Assembly (NCBI GenBank): GCA_037176705.1
Contig: CM073887.1
Location: forward strand, 22,571,501 to 22,635,500
Source: Molossus alvarezi
Lineage: Eukaryota > Chordata > Mammalia > Chiroptera > Molossidae
Length of the DNA stretch: 64,000 bases
Direction of reading: 5' to 3'
Positions 61,001 to 63,203 of the stretch are shown in pieces. The notes beneath the pieces are model-generated. The model was not told where the DNA came from, searched no databases, and saw only the letters and a program-made list of their open reading frames with translations. The position numbers and the translations under genes are program-made. Positions within the stretch are counted from its first letter, which is position 1. Each line of letters starts with the position of its first letter.

Positions 61001-63203
61001 TGGAGCATCGACCCGTGCACTAGAAGGTCGCGGGTTTAATTCCCAGTCAGGGCACTTAAATTGCAAGTTCCATCCCCAGTTGGATGTGGAGGCAACCAAT
61101 CAATGCATCTGTCTCACACTGATGTTCCTTCTTCTCCCCCTCCCCCTCTCTATGTCTTCCTCCTTCTCTAAAATCAGTTTTAAAAAGAGCCCAGCTGGTG
61201 TGGCTCAGTGGATTGAGCATCAGCCCATGGACTGAGAGGTCCCTGCTCTATTCCTGGTTAGAACACATGCTGGGTTCAATCCCCAGTAGGGGGCGTGCAG
61301 GAGACAGCTGATTGATGTTTCTCACATCGATGTTTCTCTCTCTCTCTCCTCCCTTCCTCTCTAAAAAAAAAAAAAATCAATGACAGCATTAAAAAAATTA
61401 TTTTAAAAAAGTCCTGTACGGTCCTGGCCAGATTGGCTCAGTGGCTGGAGGTTCAGCCCATGAACTGAAGGGTCAAGGGCACCTACCTGGGTTGCAGGTT
61501 CGATCCCTGGCCCCAGTTGGAGTTGCAGGAGGCAACCAATCAATGTGTCTCTCACACATCAATGTTTCTGTTTCTCTCTCTCTCCATCCCTCTCCCTATC
61601 TAAAAAAAAAAAAAATCAATGGAAAAATATCCTTGGGTGAGGATTAGTTTAAAAAATAAAATAAAAAGTACTGTACAAATATGAAACCTTATCTTTGTAA
61701 ATCACTGAACAAAGTTTGTTGTTTAACTCTACAGCATCTATTTCCCAAGTTTAAGAAACAGCCGACATTTTTTTATCAAGGGACTGAATCCATCCTCACT
61801 CTCAGATCACGTGTTTCATAGGTGGGAAGGGCCTCAATGTCTGGTCACTGTAATGAATACCTGCTACACAGATGGGCACAGAATTCAATCAGAGCCAATG
61901 AGGAACAAAAACACTAAAAGAGACTTTTGCTGGAAATGCTCAATACAGGCAGATGCTCTTTTGCTGGATTTAAAGTTGTGAGAATATGAAGGTGAAGTGG
62001 TTGTTTGGTACTACAAAGAGAGAATACATGAAAAGATCCAACAGAGAACTGGGAAATGGAAAGAGACAAGTTGGGTCCTAGGGCTATAGTCTGAACCCCT
62101 GCACTGAGTTTAACTGAAACTGCCTGTTTACATGAGCTGATTAACTCCCTCTCATGATGTAAGCCAGTTTGAAGCAGGTTTTACAATACTTACAATCAAA
62201 AGATCCACCAAATGTCAAAATTTTTATTTTGACCCCTTCTATGAACTCCTGACACAATGAATGAACACTATCCTTCTAGGAATTTAGTCTCCTGATTTTA
62301 TAGGAAAATAATTACTGAAATGTTGTGATTTCATTACACTATTTATTAGAAACAGATATTCCCTACTTCTGCAAGGAATCTCCATCTCTCCAAAAAAAAT
62401 ACTGTTTTCAGTTATCTCATTGTGACAACTGGCATCAGCATCAATACCAGTTGCTAATGTAGTTTCTTCTCATTTTCAGTGAGTGAAAACAATCATTCAA
62501 GTCATAGTTGCTCCCCAAACATCGGCAGCAAAAGTAGTATTCTTTTATAAAAGTAGCAAGTTATTAACCTTTGGCAACCACGATTTAGGACAAATTATCA
62601 ATATAATCAACAGATTAAAATAAAATTTTGCCATGATGAAATTTAGAAAAACTTCCAGGCCCTGGTCGGTTTGGCTCAGCGGTGAGAGCATCAGCCTGCG
62701 GTCCAGAGAGTCCCGGGTTCGGTTCCTGCTAAGGGCACGTACTTAGGTTGCAGTTTGTCCCCGGTCCTGGTTGGGTCATGCGGGAGGCAGCCACTCGATG
62801 TGTCCCTTTCAAGTCGATGTTTCTCTCTCTCTCTCTCTTCCTCTCTCTCCTTCCCACTCTATCTAAACAAAAAATGAAAAAATATCCTCAGGTGAGGATT
62901 AAAAAAAATAAAATAGAAAAATAAAATAAAATAAAGCCTTCCAGAATACTATAATAGCATTGGTTAAAAAAGGGGAAAAAAAGAAAATCCTGATTTGTCA
63001 TATATCTAGCAATATATTGACAGAGATACTACACCTAATCCTTTTGGGGTGACACCACTTCGATCCTGAGGATGCACTGCCCAGTAGTAGTACTTCAGTG
63101 CATGCATGATGAGGAGCACTGTTCCAACTCTCCGGATGGTATTATATATGTTGACAGTACCGATGAACTCAGTGGACAGATAAGCATACAGTGTCAACTG
63201 AAC
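1452..63203 (-). CDS. LRBA: LRBA, partial: 18 consecutive internal coding exons (joined, minus strand)
   Basis: Joined CDS in gene order: 63203-63035, 59868-59789, 58161-58099, 56063-55966, 49649-49557, 48148-48040, 47387-47306, 43582-43459, 43165-42973, 28021-26996, 25776-25598, 24742-24589, 24223-24043, 20590-20463, 20000-19893, 15899-15740, 12398-11957, 1585-1452. Every exon has AG before and GT after, phases agree at all 17 junctions, and no stop occurs. The reading matches my recollection of LRBA from the solenoid that follows the ConA-like domain to the linker before the PH-BEACH domain. Neurobeachin is the closest alternative, but the acidic linker with [13 protein letters not shown] and the Ser-rich exon with DSGIGEE fit LRBA. 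LRBA is a large cytosolic, endomembrane-associated BEACH scaffold; known biology links it to CTLA-4 recycling and immune regulation. Start, promoter, BEACH and WD40 exons and the polyA site lie outside the window. Identity is very likely; exact human exon numbers are not claimed. Confidence 0.96.
2945..3020. repeat. TG/CG alternating repeat
   Basis: Alternating purine-pyrimidine run of TG with interspersed CG, nearly unbroken for about 75 bases. Confidence 0.95.
3290..4085 (+). mobile_element. Decayed L1 (ORF2 end and 3' UTR)
   Basis: Contains the L1-type GGAACAATACTCAGCAATAA and TGGATGAACTCAAAAGCATT segments and a 3' UTR-like end. No open frame remains. Confidence 0.7.
4660..4850 (+). mobile_element. 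MIR relic
   Basis: Weak but ordered match to the MIR core: ATATGCCAAGAATTATTATT, CATTTTAAAAATTAAAAAGT, AGGAACTTACCAAAGT. Confidence 0.55.
4876..5008. mobile_element. L1 3' UTR fragment
   Basis: TATACTGAGATATAATTCAC and GTTGTGCAACCATC are typical of older L1 3' ends. Confidence 0.6.
5020..5240 (-). mobile_element. Ves SINE
   Basis: Complete minus-strand copy; flanked by TATAATTGTTT and TATAATCGTTT as target-site duplication. It sits at the end of an L1-like fragment. Confidence 0.9.
6186..6314. mobile_element. Mariner-like MITE
   Basis: About 130 bases bounded by inverted GGTGTCCCCCAAAAATATA and ATACATTTTGGGGGGATACC in TA-rich flanks; the interior carries no gene. Family name uncertain. Confidence 0.65.
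7440..7665 (+). mobile_element. Possible L1 3' end relic
   Basis: GTTAACAGTTTGATGTATAC and TTTAATGGATGTATAGTAT resemble old L1 3' UTR sequence. Confidence 0.4.
7715..7930 (+). mobile_element. MIR relic
   Basis: GAGTTCAAATCCTAGCTCCA followed by GCCTTAGTTTCTTCGACGG and GATGAAAATAGGATCTA match the MIR order. Confidence 0.65.
8459..8699 (-). mobile_element. Ves SINE
   Basis: Minus-strand copy with ATCCTAATCCGAGGAC tail motif and GGCCAGGGC head. Flanked by CTAAGTTTTTT on both sides and directly followed by a second SINE. Confidence 0.9.
8712..8950 (-). mobile_element. Older Ves-related SINE
   Basis: Minus-strand copy, more diverged, with a partly duplicated middle (two ACCCACAACCT segments). 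A CTAAGTTTTT copy flanks each side. Confidence 0.8.
9096..9373 (+). mobile_element. Ves SINE inserted in a MIR
   Basis: Full copy with an A/AAT-rich tail. Target duplication AAGATAAGGAAACTGAG on both sides is itself MIR core sequence. Confidence 0.92.
9374..9470 (+). mobile_element. MIR, 3' part after SINE insertion
   Basis: Resumes GGAAACTGAGGCTTGGGAGG and CCAGAACTCAAACTCAG, the MIR core; the 5' part ends at 9095. Confidence 0.7.
9913..10735 (-). mobile_element. L1 fragment near the 3' end, split by a SINE
   Basis: Plus strand shows the complement-type L1 text with TCAAGTTTCACCCATGCTG and ATGGCCACATAGTATTCCAT. Sequence resumes after the SINE at 10623. Less decayed than other L1 pieces here. 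Confidence 0.65.
10351..10622 (-). mobile_element. Ves SINE inserted in an L1 3' end
   Basis: Minus-strand copy with a duplicated ACATCGATGTGAGAGA unit. Flanked by GCTACCACTGCC and GGTACCACTGCT; L1 sequence resumes after it. Confidence 0.9.
10890..11330 (+). mobile_element. Possible older L1 3' UTR relic
   Basis: CAAGGAAACATTAGACAAA, GAACTGGATCCTTCTA and GAGACAATTATTAAAACT resemble a common mammalian L1 3' UTR; assignment from memory. Confidence 0.4.
11957..12398 (-). CDS. LRBA: LRBA exon (442 nt): Ser-rich linker
   Basis: Two bases complete Glu, then [50 protein letters not shown] and later [20 protein letters not shown] with [19 protein letters not shown]. It ends with AG of an Arg codon before donor GTACTG. 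The acceptor is AAGATGTAG. The first half looks disordered; the second half ([14 protein letters not shown]) is strongly conserved in LRBA as I remember it. Confidence 0.96.
12700..12862 (+). mobile_element. L2 3' end
   Basis: AAACTTCATCAGGGCTGGGA, CAATGCCTGGAAAGTAGCAG and TCAATAAATATTTAGATGA follow the L2 end consensus. Confidence 0.75.
13517..13770 (+). mobile_element. Ves SINE
   Basis: Full copy with a 20-base A-tail; AAAAACAGAACCTC on both sides as target duplication. Confidence 0.93.
13890..14450 (+). mobile_element. Possible ancient LTR (MaLR/ERVL-like)
   Basis: CTTGAATCTGGGCTGAGGCC, TGTGCCCTGTCCAAA and CCAGTCACTAAGCTTCAATG resemble old LTR text. No protein-coding remnant. Confidence 0.4.
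14511..14726 (+). mobile_element. Ves-family SINE, TAGGGGGC subtype
   Basis: Second SINE subtype (GTGTGGCTCAG head, CAGTAGGGGGC middle, ATCAATAAAA tail). A further SINE follows 21 bases downstream. Confidence 0.88.
14748..14998 (+). mobile_element. Older Ves SINE
   Basis: Diverged full copy; ATAAGTCAGTTGT upstream and CCTAAGTCAACTGT downstream look like the target duplication. Confidence 0.85.
15120..15300 (+). mobile_element. L2 3' end
   Basis: AAGATCCATGAGGGAAGGCT and AAATGAATATTTATTGAATA fit L2. Confidence 0.7.
15740..15899 (-). CDS. LRBA: LRBA exon (160 nt) with hydrophobic helix
   Basis: Phase 0 start EDSKQ, then the hydrophobic run [17 protein letters not shown] (about 17 residues), then [18 protein letters not shown] and a divergent tail ending SLP plus one base. 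The acceptor is TCCCCCAG and the donor G|GTAAGT. The end of the helical block and the start of the next linker meet here. Confidence 0.95.
16204..16429 (-). mobile_element. Ves SINE
   Basis: Minus-strand copy; AATAACTATTGTC on both sides as target duplication. Confidence 0.93.
16832..17052 (+). mobile_element. Ves SINE with head deletion
   Basis: About 20 bases between GGCCTGCGGT and GGTTCCCGC are missing, removing part of the B-box side of the head. AAAAGAAAAACTCA flanks. Confidence 0.88.
17093..17340 (-). mobile_element. Ves SINE
   Basis: Minus-strand copy lying close to the opposite-strand copy at 16832, so the pair could form a hairpin in the transcript. ATCCTGAAAA-like flanks. Confidence 0.9.
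17855..18060 (+). mobile_element. MIR
   Basis: ACTGTGAGCCAGGCACTGTG, GAAGTAATTTACCTAAGGCC and TTAACCCCAGGGCTATA follow MIR. Confidence 0.8.
18600..18825 (+). mobile_element. MIR
   Basis: ACTACTTGTGTGATCTTCAA, GTGAATTAAATGAGATAATA and TACATGTTCAGTAACT fit a MIR subtype. Confidence 0.75.
19271..19497 (+). mobile_element. Ves-family SINE, TAGGGGGC subtype, inside a MIR
   Basis: GACTGCTGGGTC and GACTCCTGGGTC flank it; the surrounding sequence is MIR, which resumes at 19498. Confidence 0.92.
19498..19680 (+). mobile_element. MIR, 3' part after SINE insertion
   Basis: GCTTGAACAAGTTACTCAAG, CTCATTTATAAAATGAAAT; the 5' part lies at about 19240-19270. Confidence 0.75.
19893..20000 (-). CDS. LRBA: LRBA exon (108 nt, symmetric)
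   Basis: Thirty-six codons, [20 protein letters not shown] then [16 protein letters not shown]. Phase 0 at both ends, so skipping keeps the frame. The acceptor CTTAG is preceded on the gene strand by a run of 18 T. The donor is ATC|GTAAGT. Confidence 0.96.
20001..20462. other. LRBA intron, 462 nt
   Basis: Short intron with an 18-base A run (T on the gene strand) at 20008-20025 next to the downstream acceptor. No other element seen. Confidence 0.8.
20008..20025 (-). promoter_or_regulatory. LRBA: T18 polypyrimidine tract at an LRBA acceptor
   Basis: On the gene strand an uninterrupted run of 18 T, then ATCTTAG and exon 20000-19893. It is the polypyrimidine tract of that acceptor. Confidence 0.8.
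20463..20590 (-). CDS. LRBA: LRBA exon (128 nt)
   Basis: Two bases complete Val, then [20 protein letters not shown], then [22 protein letters not shown]. The acceptor is AATAACAG. The donor required by frame is AAG|GTGACG; a better-looking GTAAGA lies five bases downstream and would shift the frame. The [11 protein letters not shown] segment differs from the human form I remember (GDKALKPMH). Confidence 0.95.
21306..21464 (+). mobile_element. Ves SINE with internal deletion
   Basis: Short (about 160 bases): the middle between CAATCCCTGTTTGG and GGAGGCAACC is lost. Flanked by AAATTAGGAATAAAACAG and its near copy. Confidence 0.88.
21889..22147 (+). mobile_element. Ves SINE
   Basis: Full copy with AAAACATTGAGATT / AAACATTGGGATT target duplication. 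Confidence 0.92.
22870..23124 (-). mobile_element. Ves SINE with GGGA repeat
   Basis: Minus-strand copy; the TC-rich part has become a GGGA microsatellite at 22917-22944. TAGACTTTCTAC / TAGACTTTCCAC flanks. Confidence 0.9.
23490..23660. mobile_element. MER5A-like DNA relic
   Basis: CATCCCAGACCCACACAATA and AATCTGCATTTTACCAAG recall MER5A; a second similar piece lies at 23840-23945. Confidence 0.5.
23660..23860 (+). mobile_element. L1 3' UTR fragment
   Basis: TTGATGTACAATATTATAAT, CTATACTCCCTATGCTGTAC and CATCCCTGTGACTG are L1 3' UTR-like and separate two MER5A-like pieces. Confidence 0.6.
24043..24223 (-). CDS. LRBA: LRBA exon (181 nt)
   Basis: Phase 0 start [20 protein letters not shown], continuing [19 protein letters not shown] and [20 protein letters not shown], plus one base. 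The acceptor is TTCCTTACAG and the donor TAG|GTGAGC. Conserved helical block. Confidence 0.96.
24589..24742 (-). CDS. LRBA: LRBA exon (154 nt)
   Basis: One base completes Ser, then [40 protein letters not shown] and SAATSAT. The acceptor is CTTTGGACAG and the donor ACA|GTAAGG. Conserved helical block. Confidence 0.96.
25598..25776 (-). CDS. LRBA: LRBA exon (179 nt)
   Basis: Phase 0 start [20 protein letters not shown], then [14 protein letters not shown] and [20 protein letters not shown], ending with AG of a Ser codon. The acceptor is CTGTGTTAG. The donor is GTTTGT, weak at +3 and +4, but the preceding AGAAG matches consensus. It starts the second conserved helical block. Confidence 0.95.
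25960..26210 (-). mobile_element. Ves SINE
   Basis: Minus-strand copy; AATACTTTAATA on both sides; a CA repeat lies at its A-tail end. Confidence 0.92.
26996..28021 (-). CDS. LRBA: LRBA large exon (1026 nt): acidic disordered linker
   Basis: Exactly 342 codons, phase 0 at both ends. It opens [14 protein letters not shown] (end of the helical block), then becomes low-complexity Ser/Glu/Thr-rich sequence. An acidic run [16 protein letters not shown] lies near the middle, followed by [12 protein letters not shown] and [11 protein letters not shown], and it ends LQPVLE. The acceptor is TTTCATGTAG and the donor GAG|GTAATT. Pro/Ser/Thr/Glu-rich composition implies an unstructured tether between the two folded helical blocks. 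Compared with remembered human LRBA the motif order is kept but many substitutions are present, as expected for a disordered segment. Confidence 0.97.
28770..28998 (-). mobile_element. Ves SINE
   Basis: Minus-strand copy; AGTGCTGTGATTT on both sides. The sense copy nearest upstream of the large LRBA exon. Confidence 0.9.
29462..30240. other. GC-rich block of unknown origin (pseudogene or LTR candidate)
   Basis: Markedly more GC-rich than the surrounding intron, especially 29462-29780. The plus frame from 29542 to 29778 is open for 78 codons with [20 protein letters not shown], but I recognise no family and the frame upstream is stopped. The second half reads like an LTR or L1 5' UTR. No poly-A tail or clear target duplication seen. 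Confidence 0.3.
31730..31885 (+). mobile_element. L1 3' tail
   Basis: CAGTGTACACCTGAAACTAA and TTGTGTACCAACTACACTGA end in an A-rich tail. Confidence 0.7.
32173..32415 (+). mobile_element. Ves SINE
   Basis: Full but diverged copy; AAGTCAGAGAAGTT and AAAGTCATCTAAGTT flank. Confidence 0.87.
32565..32640. mobile_element. hAT-type DNA relic fragment
   Basis: CAGGGGCCTGTAAACTACAG and AATAAAGCTTTATTAAAACA are the inverse form of the element at 40731. Cut by a SINE. Confidence 0.5.
32651..32918 (+). mobile_element. Ves SINE in a hAT-type relic
   Basis: Full copy whose A-tail has grown a CA repeat; ACACACAAAAATA flanks. Inserted next to a DNA-transposon fragment at 32565. Confidence 0.88.
32955..33085 (+). 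mobile_element. L1 3' tail
   Basis: Same tail type as 31730: CACTGTACACCTGAAATTAA and GTACCAACTACACTTAAAT. Confidence 0.7.
33140..33300 (+). mobile_element. Possible L1 3' UTR relic
   Basis: CACCAAAATGTTAATATTAA and CCTACAATGAGCACATATTA resemble older L1 3' UTRs. Confidence 0.45.
33405..33608 (+). mobile_element. 5'-truncated Ves-family SINE
   Basis: Starts inside the head at GTCAACCCATGAATCAAGAG, without the A box. AAATATGCAGCTTTTAA / AAATATGTAGCTTTTAA flank, so it inserted truncated. Confidence 0.85.
34242..34490 (+). mobile_element. Ves SINE
   Basis: Full copy; AAAACCTAAAGAACTC-type duplication on both sides. Confidence 0.92.
35678..35919 (+). mobile_element. Ves SINE
   Basis: Full copy; AGTACTTCA on both sides. 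Confidence 0.91.
36170..36330. mobile_element. MER5A-like DNA relic
   Basis: AAAATACAGATTTCTGGGTA and CCCAAGTTACTCTGATGAGG match MER5A style. Confidence 0.55.
36840..37420. repeat. Purine-rich tract
   Basis: About 580 bases of mostly A and G on the plus strand, densest at 37130-37400. The long minus-strand ORF here (36750-37442) is a by-product of its pyrimidine-rich complement and has no gene signature. Confidence 0.75.
38383..38629 (+). mobile_element. Ves SINE
   Basis: Full copy, AATTAAAAAC-like flanks. Confidence 0.9.
38843..39100 (+). mobile_element. Ves SINE
   Basis: Full copy; AGAGAACCACACAG on both sides. Confidence 0.92.
39167..39424. mobile_element. hAT-type nonautonomous DNA transposon relic
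   Basis: Ends CAGCGATTTTCAAC and GATTGAAATTGCTG are inverted; the 8-base flanks CTTCATAG and CTGCATAG fit a hAT target duplication. Interior noncoding. Confidence 0.7.
39690..39820 (+). mobile_element. MIR relic
   Basis: AAAACTTGCCTGAGTTTACA and ATTTAAACCCAGAACTAGCC follow the MIR core. Confidence 0.55.
39960..40430. mobile_element. Ancient interspersed repeat, family not named
   Basis: TCTTAGAATCCTTTATACTC, GAGGCCCCACAAAAACC and TTGGGGTACATCTATTACT resemble a common mammalian repeat; name uncertain. Confidence 0.4.
40731..40950. mobile_element. hAT-type nonautonomous DNA transposon relic
   Basis: CAAGAGGTGGCAAATAGTTT at one end and GGCTGACCCCTG at the other, with GTGTTTCAATAAAACTTTAT inside; flanks AAGTTAGA and CCTTAGAT. 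Confidence 0.65.
41582..41795 (+). mobile_element. Ves-family SINE, TAGGGGGC subtype, inside L1
   Basis: ATTATGGTGGTA and ATTACGGTGGTA flank; L1 3'-end sequence continues on both sides. Confidence 0.9.
42256..42275. repeat. GT microsatellite
   Basis: About ten GT units inside the L1 relic. Confidence 0.9.
42973..43165 (-). CDS. LRBA: LRBA exon (193 nt)
   Basis: One base completes Arg, then 64 codons include [38 protein letters not shown] and end [10 protein letters not shown]. The acceptor is ATTTTCAG and the donor AAG|GTAAGT is near perfect. This is the last exon of the first conserved helical block; a 15 kb intron follows. Confidence 0.97.
43459..43582 (-). CDS. LRBA: LRBA exon (124 nt)
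   Basis: Two bases complete Gln, then [20 protein letters not shown] and [20 protein letters not shown] follow; two bases of the last Arg precede donor GTAAGC. The acceptor is TGTCTTACAG. Strongly conserved solenoid sequence. Confidence 0.96.
43832..44096 (-). mobile_element. Older Ves SINE
   Basis: Diverged minus-strand copy with a TTTA-rich tail; GTAAAGTTGAAT on both sides. The only sense-oriented copy beyond 29 kb. Confidence 0.87.
44237..44490 (+). mobile_element. Ves SINE (cluster copy 1)
   Basis: Full, little-diverged copy with an AT repeat tail; ATATAACATCC on both sides. Confidence 0.92.
44523..44704 (+). mobile_element. Ves-family SINE, TAGGGGGC-type lineage (cluster copy 2)
   Basis: Short copy with the CCATGGACTAAGAGG head and a 17-base A-tail; part of the middle is missing. 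Confidence 0.85.
44740..45010 (+). mobile_element. Older Ves SINE (cluster copy 3)
   Basis: Diverged copy with a CT-rich expansion at about 44900-44950. Confidence 0.83.
45021..45240 (+). mobile_element. Ves SINE with head deletion (cluster copy 4)
   Basis: Bases between TGTGGTCC and GGTTCCCACT are lost; the TC tract is CCCCCCCC. AAAGTCAAATTA / AAAGTAAAATTA flank. Confidence 0.88.
45367..45628 (+). mobile_element. Ves SINE (cluster copy 5)
   Basis: Full copy with an AT-repeat tail; TTTTTAAGATA on both sides. Confidence 0.9.
46025..46265 (+). mobile_element. MIR
   Basis: GGAGGTGCTGTTTTAAGAAA, AGAGATAACTAAGGCACACA and AAACTAAAAGCCAAGCAGCC follow MIR. Confidence 0.65.
46940..47290 (+). mobile_element. 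L1 3' UTR
   Basis: GGGTACAAATGTCCATTTAT, GGTGACCATGGTGACCAAC, CACCTTAAACTTACACAATA and an A-rich end. Confidence 0.7.
47306..47387 (-). CDS. LRBA: LRBA exon (82 nt)
   Basis: Twenty-seven codons plus one base: [20 protein letters not shown] then SVKIQNP. The acceptor is CTTCTGTAG and the donor C|GTATGT. The extra C joins AA from the next exon to give Gln (NPQILKV). An L1 3' tail lies immediately downstream of the donor. Confidence 0.94.
47600..47845 (+). mobile_element. Ves SINE
   Basis: Full copy; GGAAGACTACA / AGAAGACTACA flank. Lies 212 bases from a coding exon. Confidence 0.9.
48040..48148 (-). CDS. LRBA: LRBA exon (109 nt)
   Basis: One base completes Lys, then 36 codons: [19 protein letters not shown] followed by [17 protein letters not shown]. 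The acceptor is ATCACAG and the donor GAG|GTAGGA. It ends in phase 0. The [10 protein letters not shown] segment fits LRBA better than neurobeachin. Confidence 0.95.
48851..49120 (+). mobile_element. Ves SINE with head duplication and TC expansion
   Basis: The head reads GTTAAGAGCGTTAAGAGC, a tandem duplication around the A box. A long TC repeat spans 49013-49046. ACACAGTTT-type flanks. Confidence 0.9.
49557..49649 (-). CDS. LRBA: LRBA exon (93 nt, symmetric)
   Basis: One base completes Arg, then [20 protein letters not shown] and GYFLKHLAP follow; the exon ends with AA of a Lys codon before donor GTGAGT. The acceptor is TTTATTCAG. Its length is divisible by three and it starts and ends in phase 2, so skipping would keep the frame. 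Conserved solenoid helices. Confidence 0.95.
49837..50046 (+). mobile_element. Ves-family SINE, second subtype
   Basis: Head GCACCAAGAGGTCACTGG and tail AAAATCAATAAAGG; borders the L1 body that starts near 50090. Confidence 0.87.
52380..52620 (+). mobile_element. Ves SINE in L1
   Basis: Full copy; AAAAAGAAGAACA-like flanks within L1 ORF2-derived sequence. Confidence 0.9.
52701..52941 (+). mobile_element. Ves SINE in L1
   Basis: Full, little-diverged copy; AAGACAGTGTAG on both sides, the L1 reading continuing after it. Confidence 0.93.
53353..53570 (+). mobile_element. Ves-family SINE, second subtype, in L1
   Basis: GTCGACCAATGCACCAAGAG head and TCTCTGAAATCAATAAAG tail. Confidence 0.88.
53717..53930 (+). 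mobile_element. Ves-family SINE, TAGGGGGC subtype, in L1
   Basis: CCCAGCCGGTGTGGCTCAG head; immediately followed by another SINE. Confidence 0.88.
53945..54201 (+). mobile_element. Ves SINE in L1
   Basis: Head lacks the first bases (starts near TTTGGCCAGTTAGG); tail ACAAACAAACAAGG. L1 resumes at about 54202. Confidence 0.87.
54925..55149 (+). mobile_element. Ves-family SINE, second subtype
   Basis: Diverged copy with a long A-tail, between the L1 end and the MaLR-like LTR. Confidence 0.85.
55193..55581 (+). mobile_element. MaLR-like solo LTR (MLT1 type)
   Basis: CACTGAATGTGTGCCCTCCC, GATTAGTGTCCATAACTTAT, TGATCCTGGACTTCCAGTCT and AGAACTGTGAGAAGTAAATT match MLT1 order; ends AGTAGACTAATAAA. 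Old, noncoding. Confidence 0.75.
55966..56063 (-). CDS. LRBA: LRBA exon (98 nt)
   Basis: Starts in phase 0 with [11 protein letters not shown] and continues [20 protein letters not shown], ending with CG of an Arg codon before the donor GTAAGA. The acceptor is TGATTTTAG. Residues such as MSEHP and FDQRNG are conserved between LRBA and neurobeachin. The following intron (to 49650) is 6.3 kb and holds a large decayed L1. Confidence 0.95.
56064..58098. other. LRBA intron, 2.0 kb
   Basis: AT-rich. Possible L1 3' remnant at 57440-57560; otherwise nothing recognised. Confidence 0.7.
57440..57560. mobile_element. Possible L1 3' UTR remnant
   Basis: ATACAGATTTCAGGTGCACA and CACATCATCTGTACCCTGTA. 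Confidence 0.45.
58099..58161 (-). CDS. LRBA: LRBA exon (63 nt, symmetric)
   Basis: Twenty-one codons, [10 protein letters not shown]...LLTMHE, with acceptor TTTTCAAAG and donor GAG|GTAACA. It is phase 0 at both ends, so it could be skipped without a frameshift. The peptide is a typical solenoid helix and closely matches the LRBA/neurobeachin pattern. Confidence 0.94.
58475..58567 (+). mobile_element. Head-only Ves SINE (tRNA part plus A-tail)
   Basis: Only about 85 bases: intact A and B boxes up to GGGGCACGTACCC, then eight A. AAAGAGGATTATC on both sides shows it inserted in this short form. Confidence 0.88.
58996..59208 (+). mobile_element. Ves-family SINE, second subtype
   Basis: Full copy; perfect AAAGAATAAGAAATA duplication on both sides. 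Confidence 0.93.
59470..59552 (+). mobile_element. L2 3' end (short)
   Basis: GACTACTGCATCAAGCAGTA and ATAAATATTTGCTGAATGAA. Confidence 0.55.
59789..59868 (-). CDS. LRBA: LRBA exon (80 nt)
   Basis: Two bases complete the Asp codon, then 26 codons read [12 protein letters not shown]...FIKQLVMR. The acceptor is TTTTTTAAAG and the donor AGG|GTGAGT is strong. The end phase is 0 and joins directly to the next 63-nt exon (DSGVKEDE). It belongs to the conserved helical region. Confidence 0.94.
60680..60785. mobile_element. Possible MIR-type relic
   Basis: CTTTTCCAAGGTCACTAATC and AATCAAGGCCAGAATATAAT. Confidence 0.4.
60975..61187 (+). mobile_element. Ves-family SINE (stack copy 1)
   Basis: GCCCTGGCTGGTGTGGCTCAG-like head and TAAAATCAGTTTTAAAAAG tail; preceded by AAAAGTACTGTA. 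Confidence 0.87.
61188..61410 (+). mobile_element. Ves-family SINE, TAGGGGGC subtype (stack copy 2)
   Basis: Begins directly at the A-tail of the previous copy; followed by AAAAAAGTCCTGTA. Confidence 0.87.
61420..61667 (+). mobile_element. Ves SINE (stack copy 3)
   Basis: GTCCTGGCCAGATTGGCTCA head and GTGAGGATTAG tail; followed by AAAAAGTACTGTA. Confidence 0.87.
61770..62215 (+). mobile_element. Possible ancient LTR
   Basis: TGAGCTGATTAACTCCCTCT and GTAAGCCAGTTTGAAGCAGG resemble LTR 3' ends; unconfirmed. Confidence 0.35.
62659..62934 (+). mobile_element. Ves SINE
   Basis: Full copy, AAATA-rich tail; AACTTCCAG / GCCTTCCAG flanks. Confidence 0.9.
63035..63203 (-). CDS. LRBA: LRBA exon (169 nt), most 5' in window
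   Basis: Acceptor ...TTCTCTAG precedes GTT CAG TTG. The 56 codons begin [10 protein letters not shown], pass through [19 protein letters not shown] and end VTPKGL plus one base. This is the start of the helical solenoid shared by LRBA and neurobeachin. The donor is GTGTAG, which departs from consensus at +4 to +6; the next exon's first two bases complete GAT (Asp), giving the conserved GLDGPRP junction, so the boundary is secure despite the weak donor. Confidence 0.94.

Larger units (their letters stand above)
59869..63034. other. LRBA intron, 3.2 kb
   Basis: Contains a stack of three SINEs (60975-61667), a possible ancient LTR (61770-62215) and a SINE at 62659-62934. 59870-60670 shows nothing recognised. 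Confidence 0.75.

Noticed and set aside
42973..63203. Neurobeachin (NBEA) as the gene
   Set aside because: The solenoid is shared, but segments such as [10 protein letters not shown] and the acidic and Ser-rich linkers fit LRBA.
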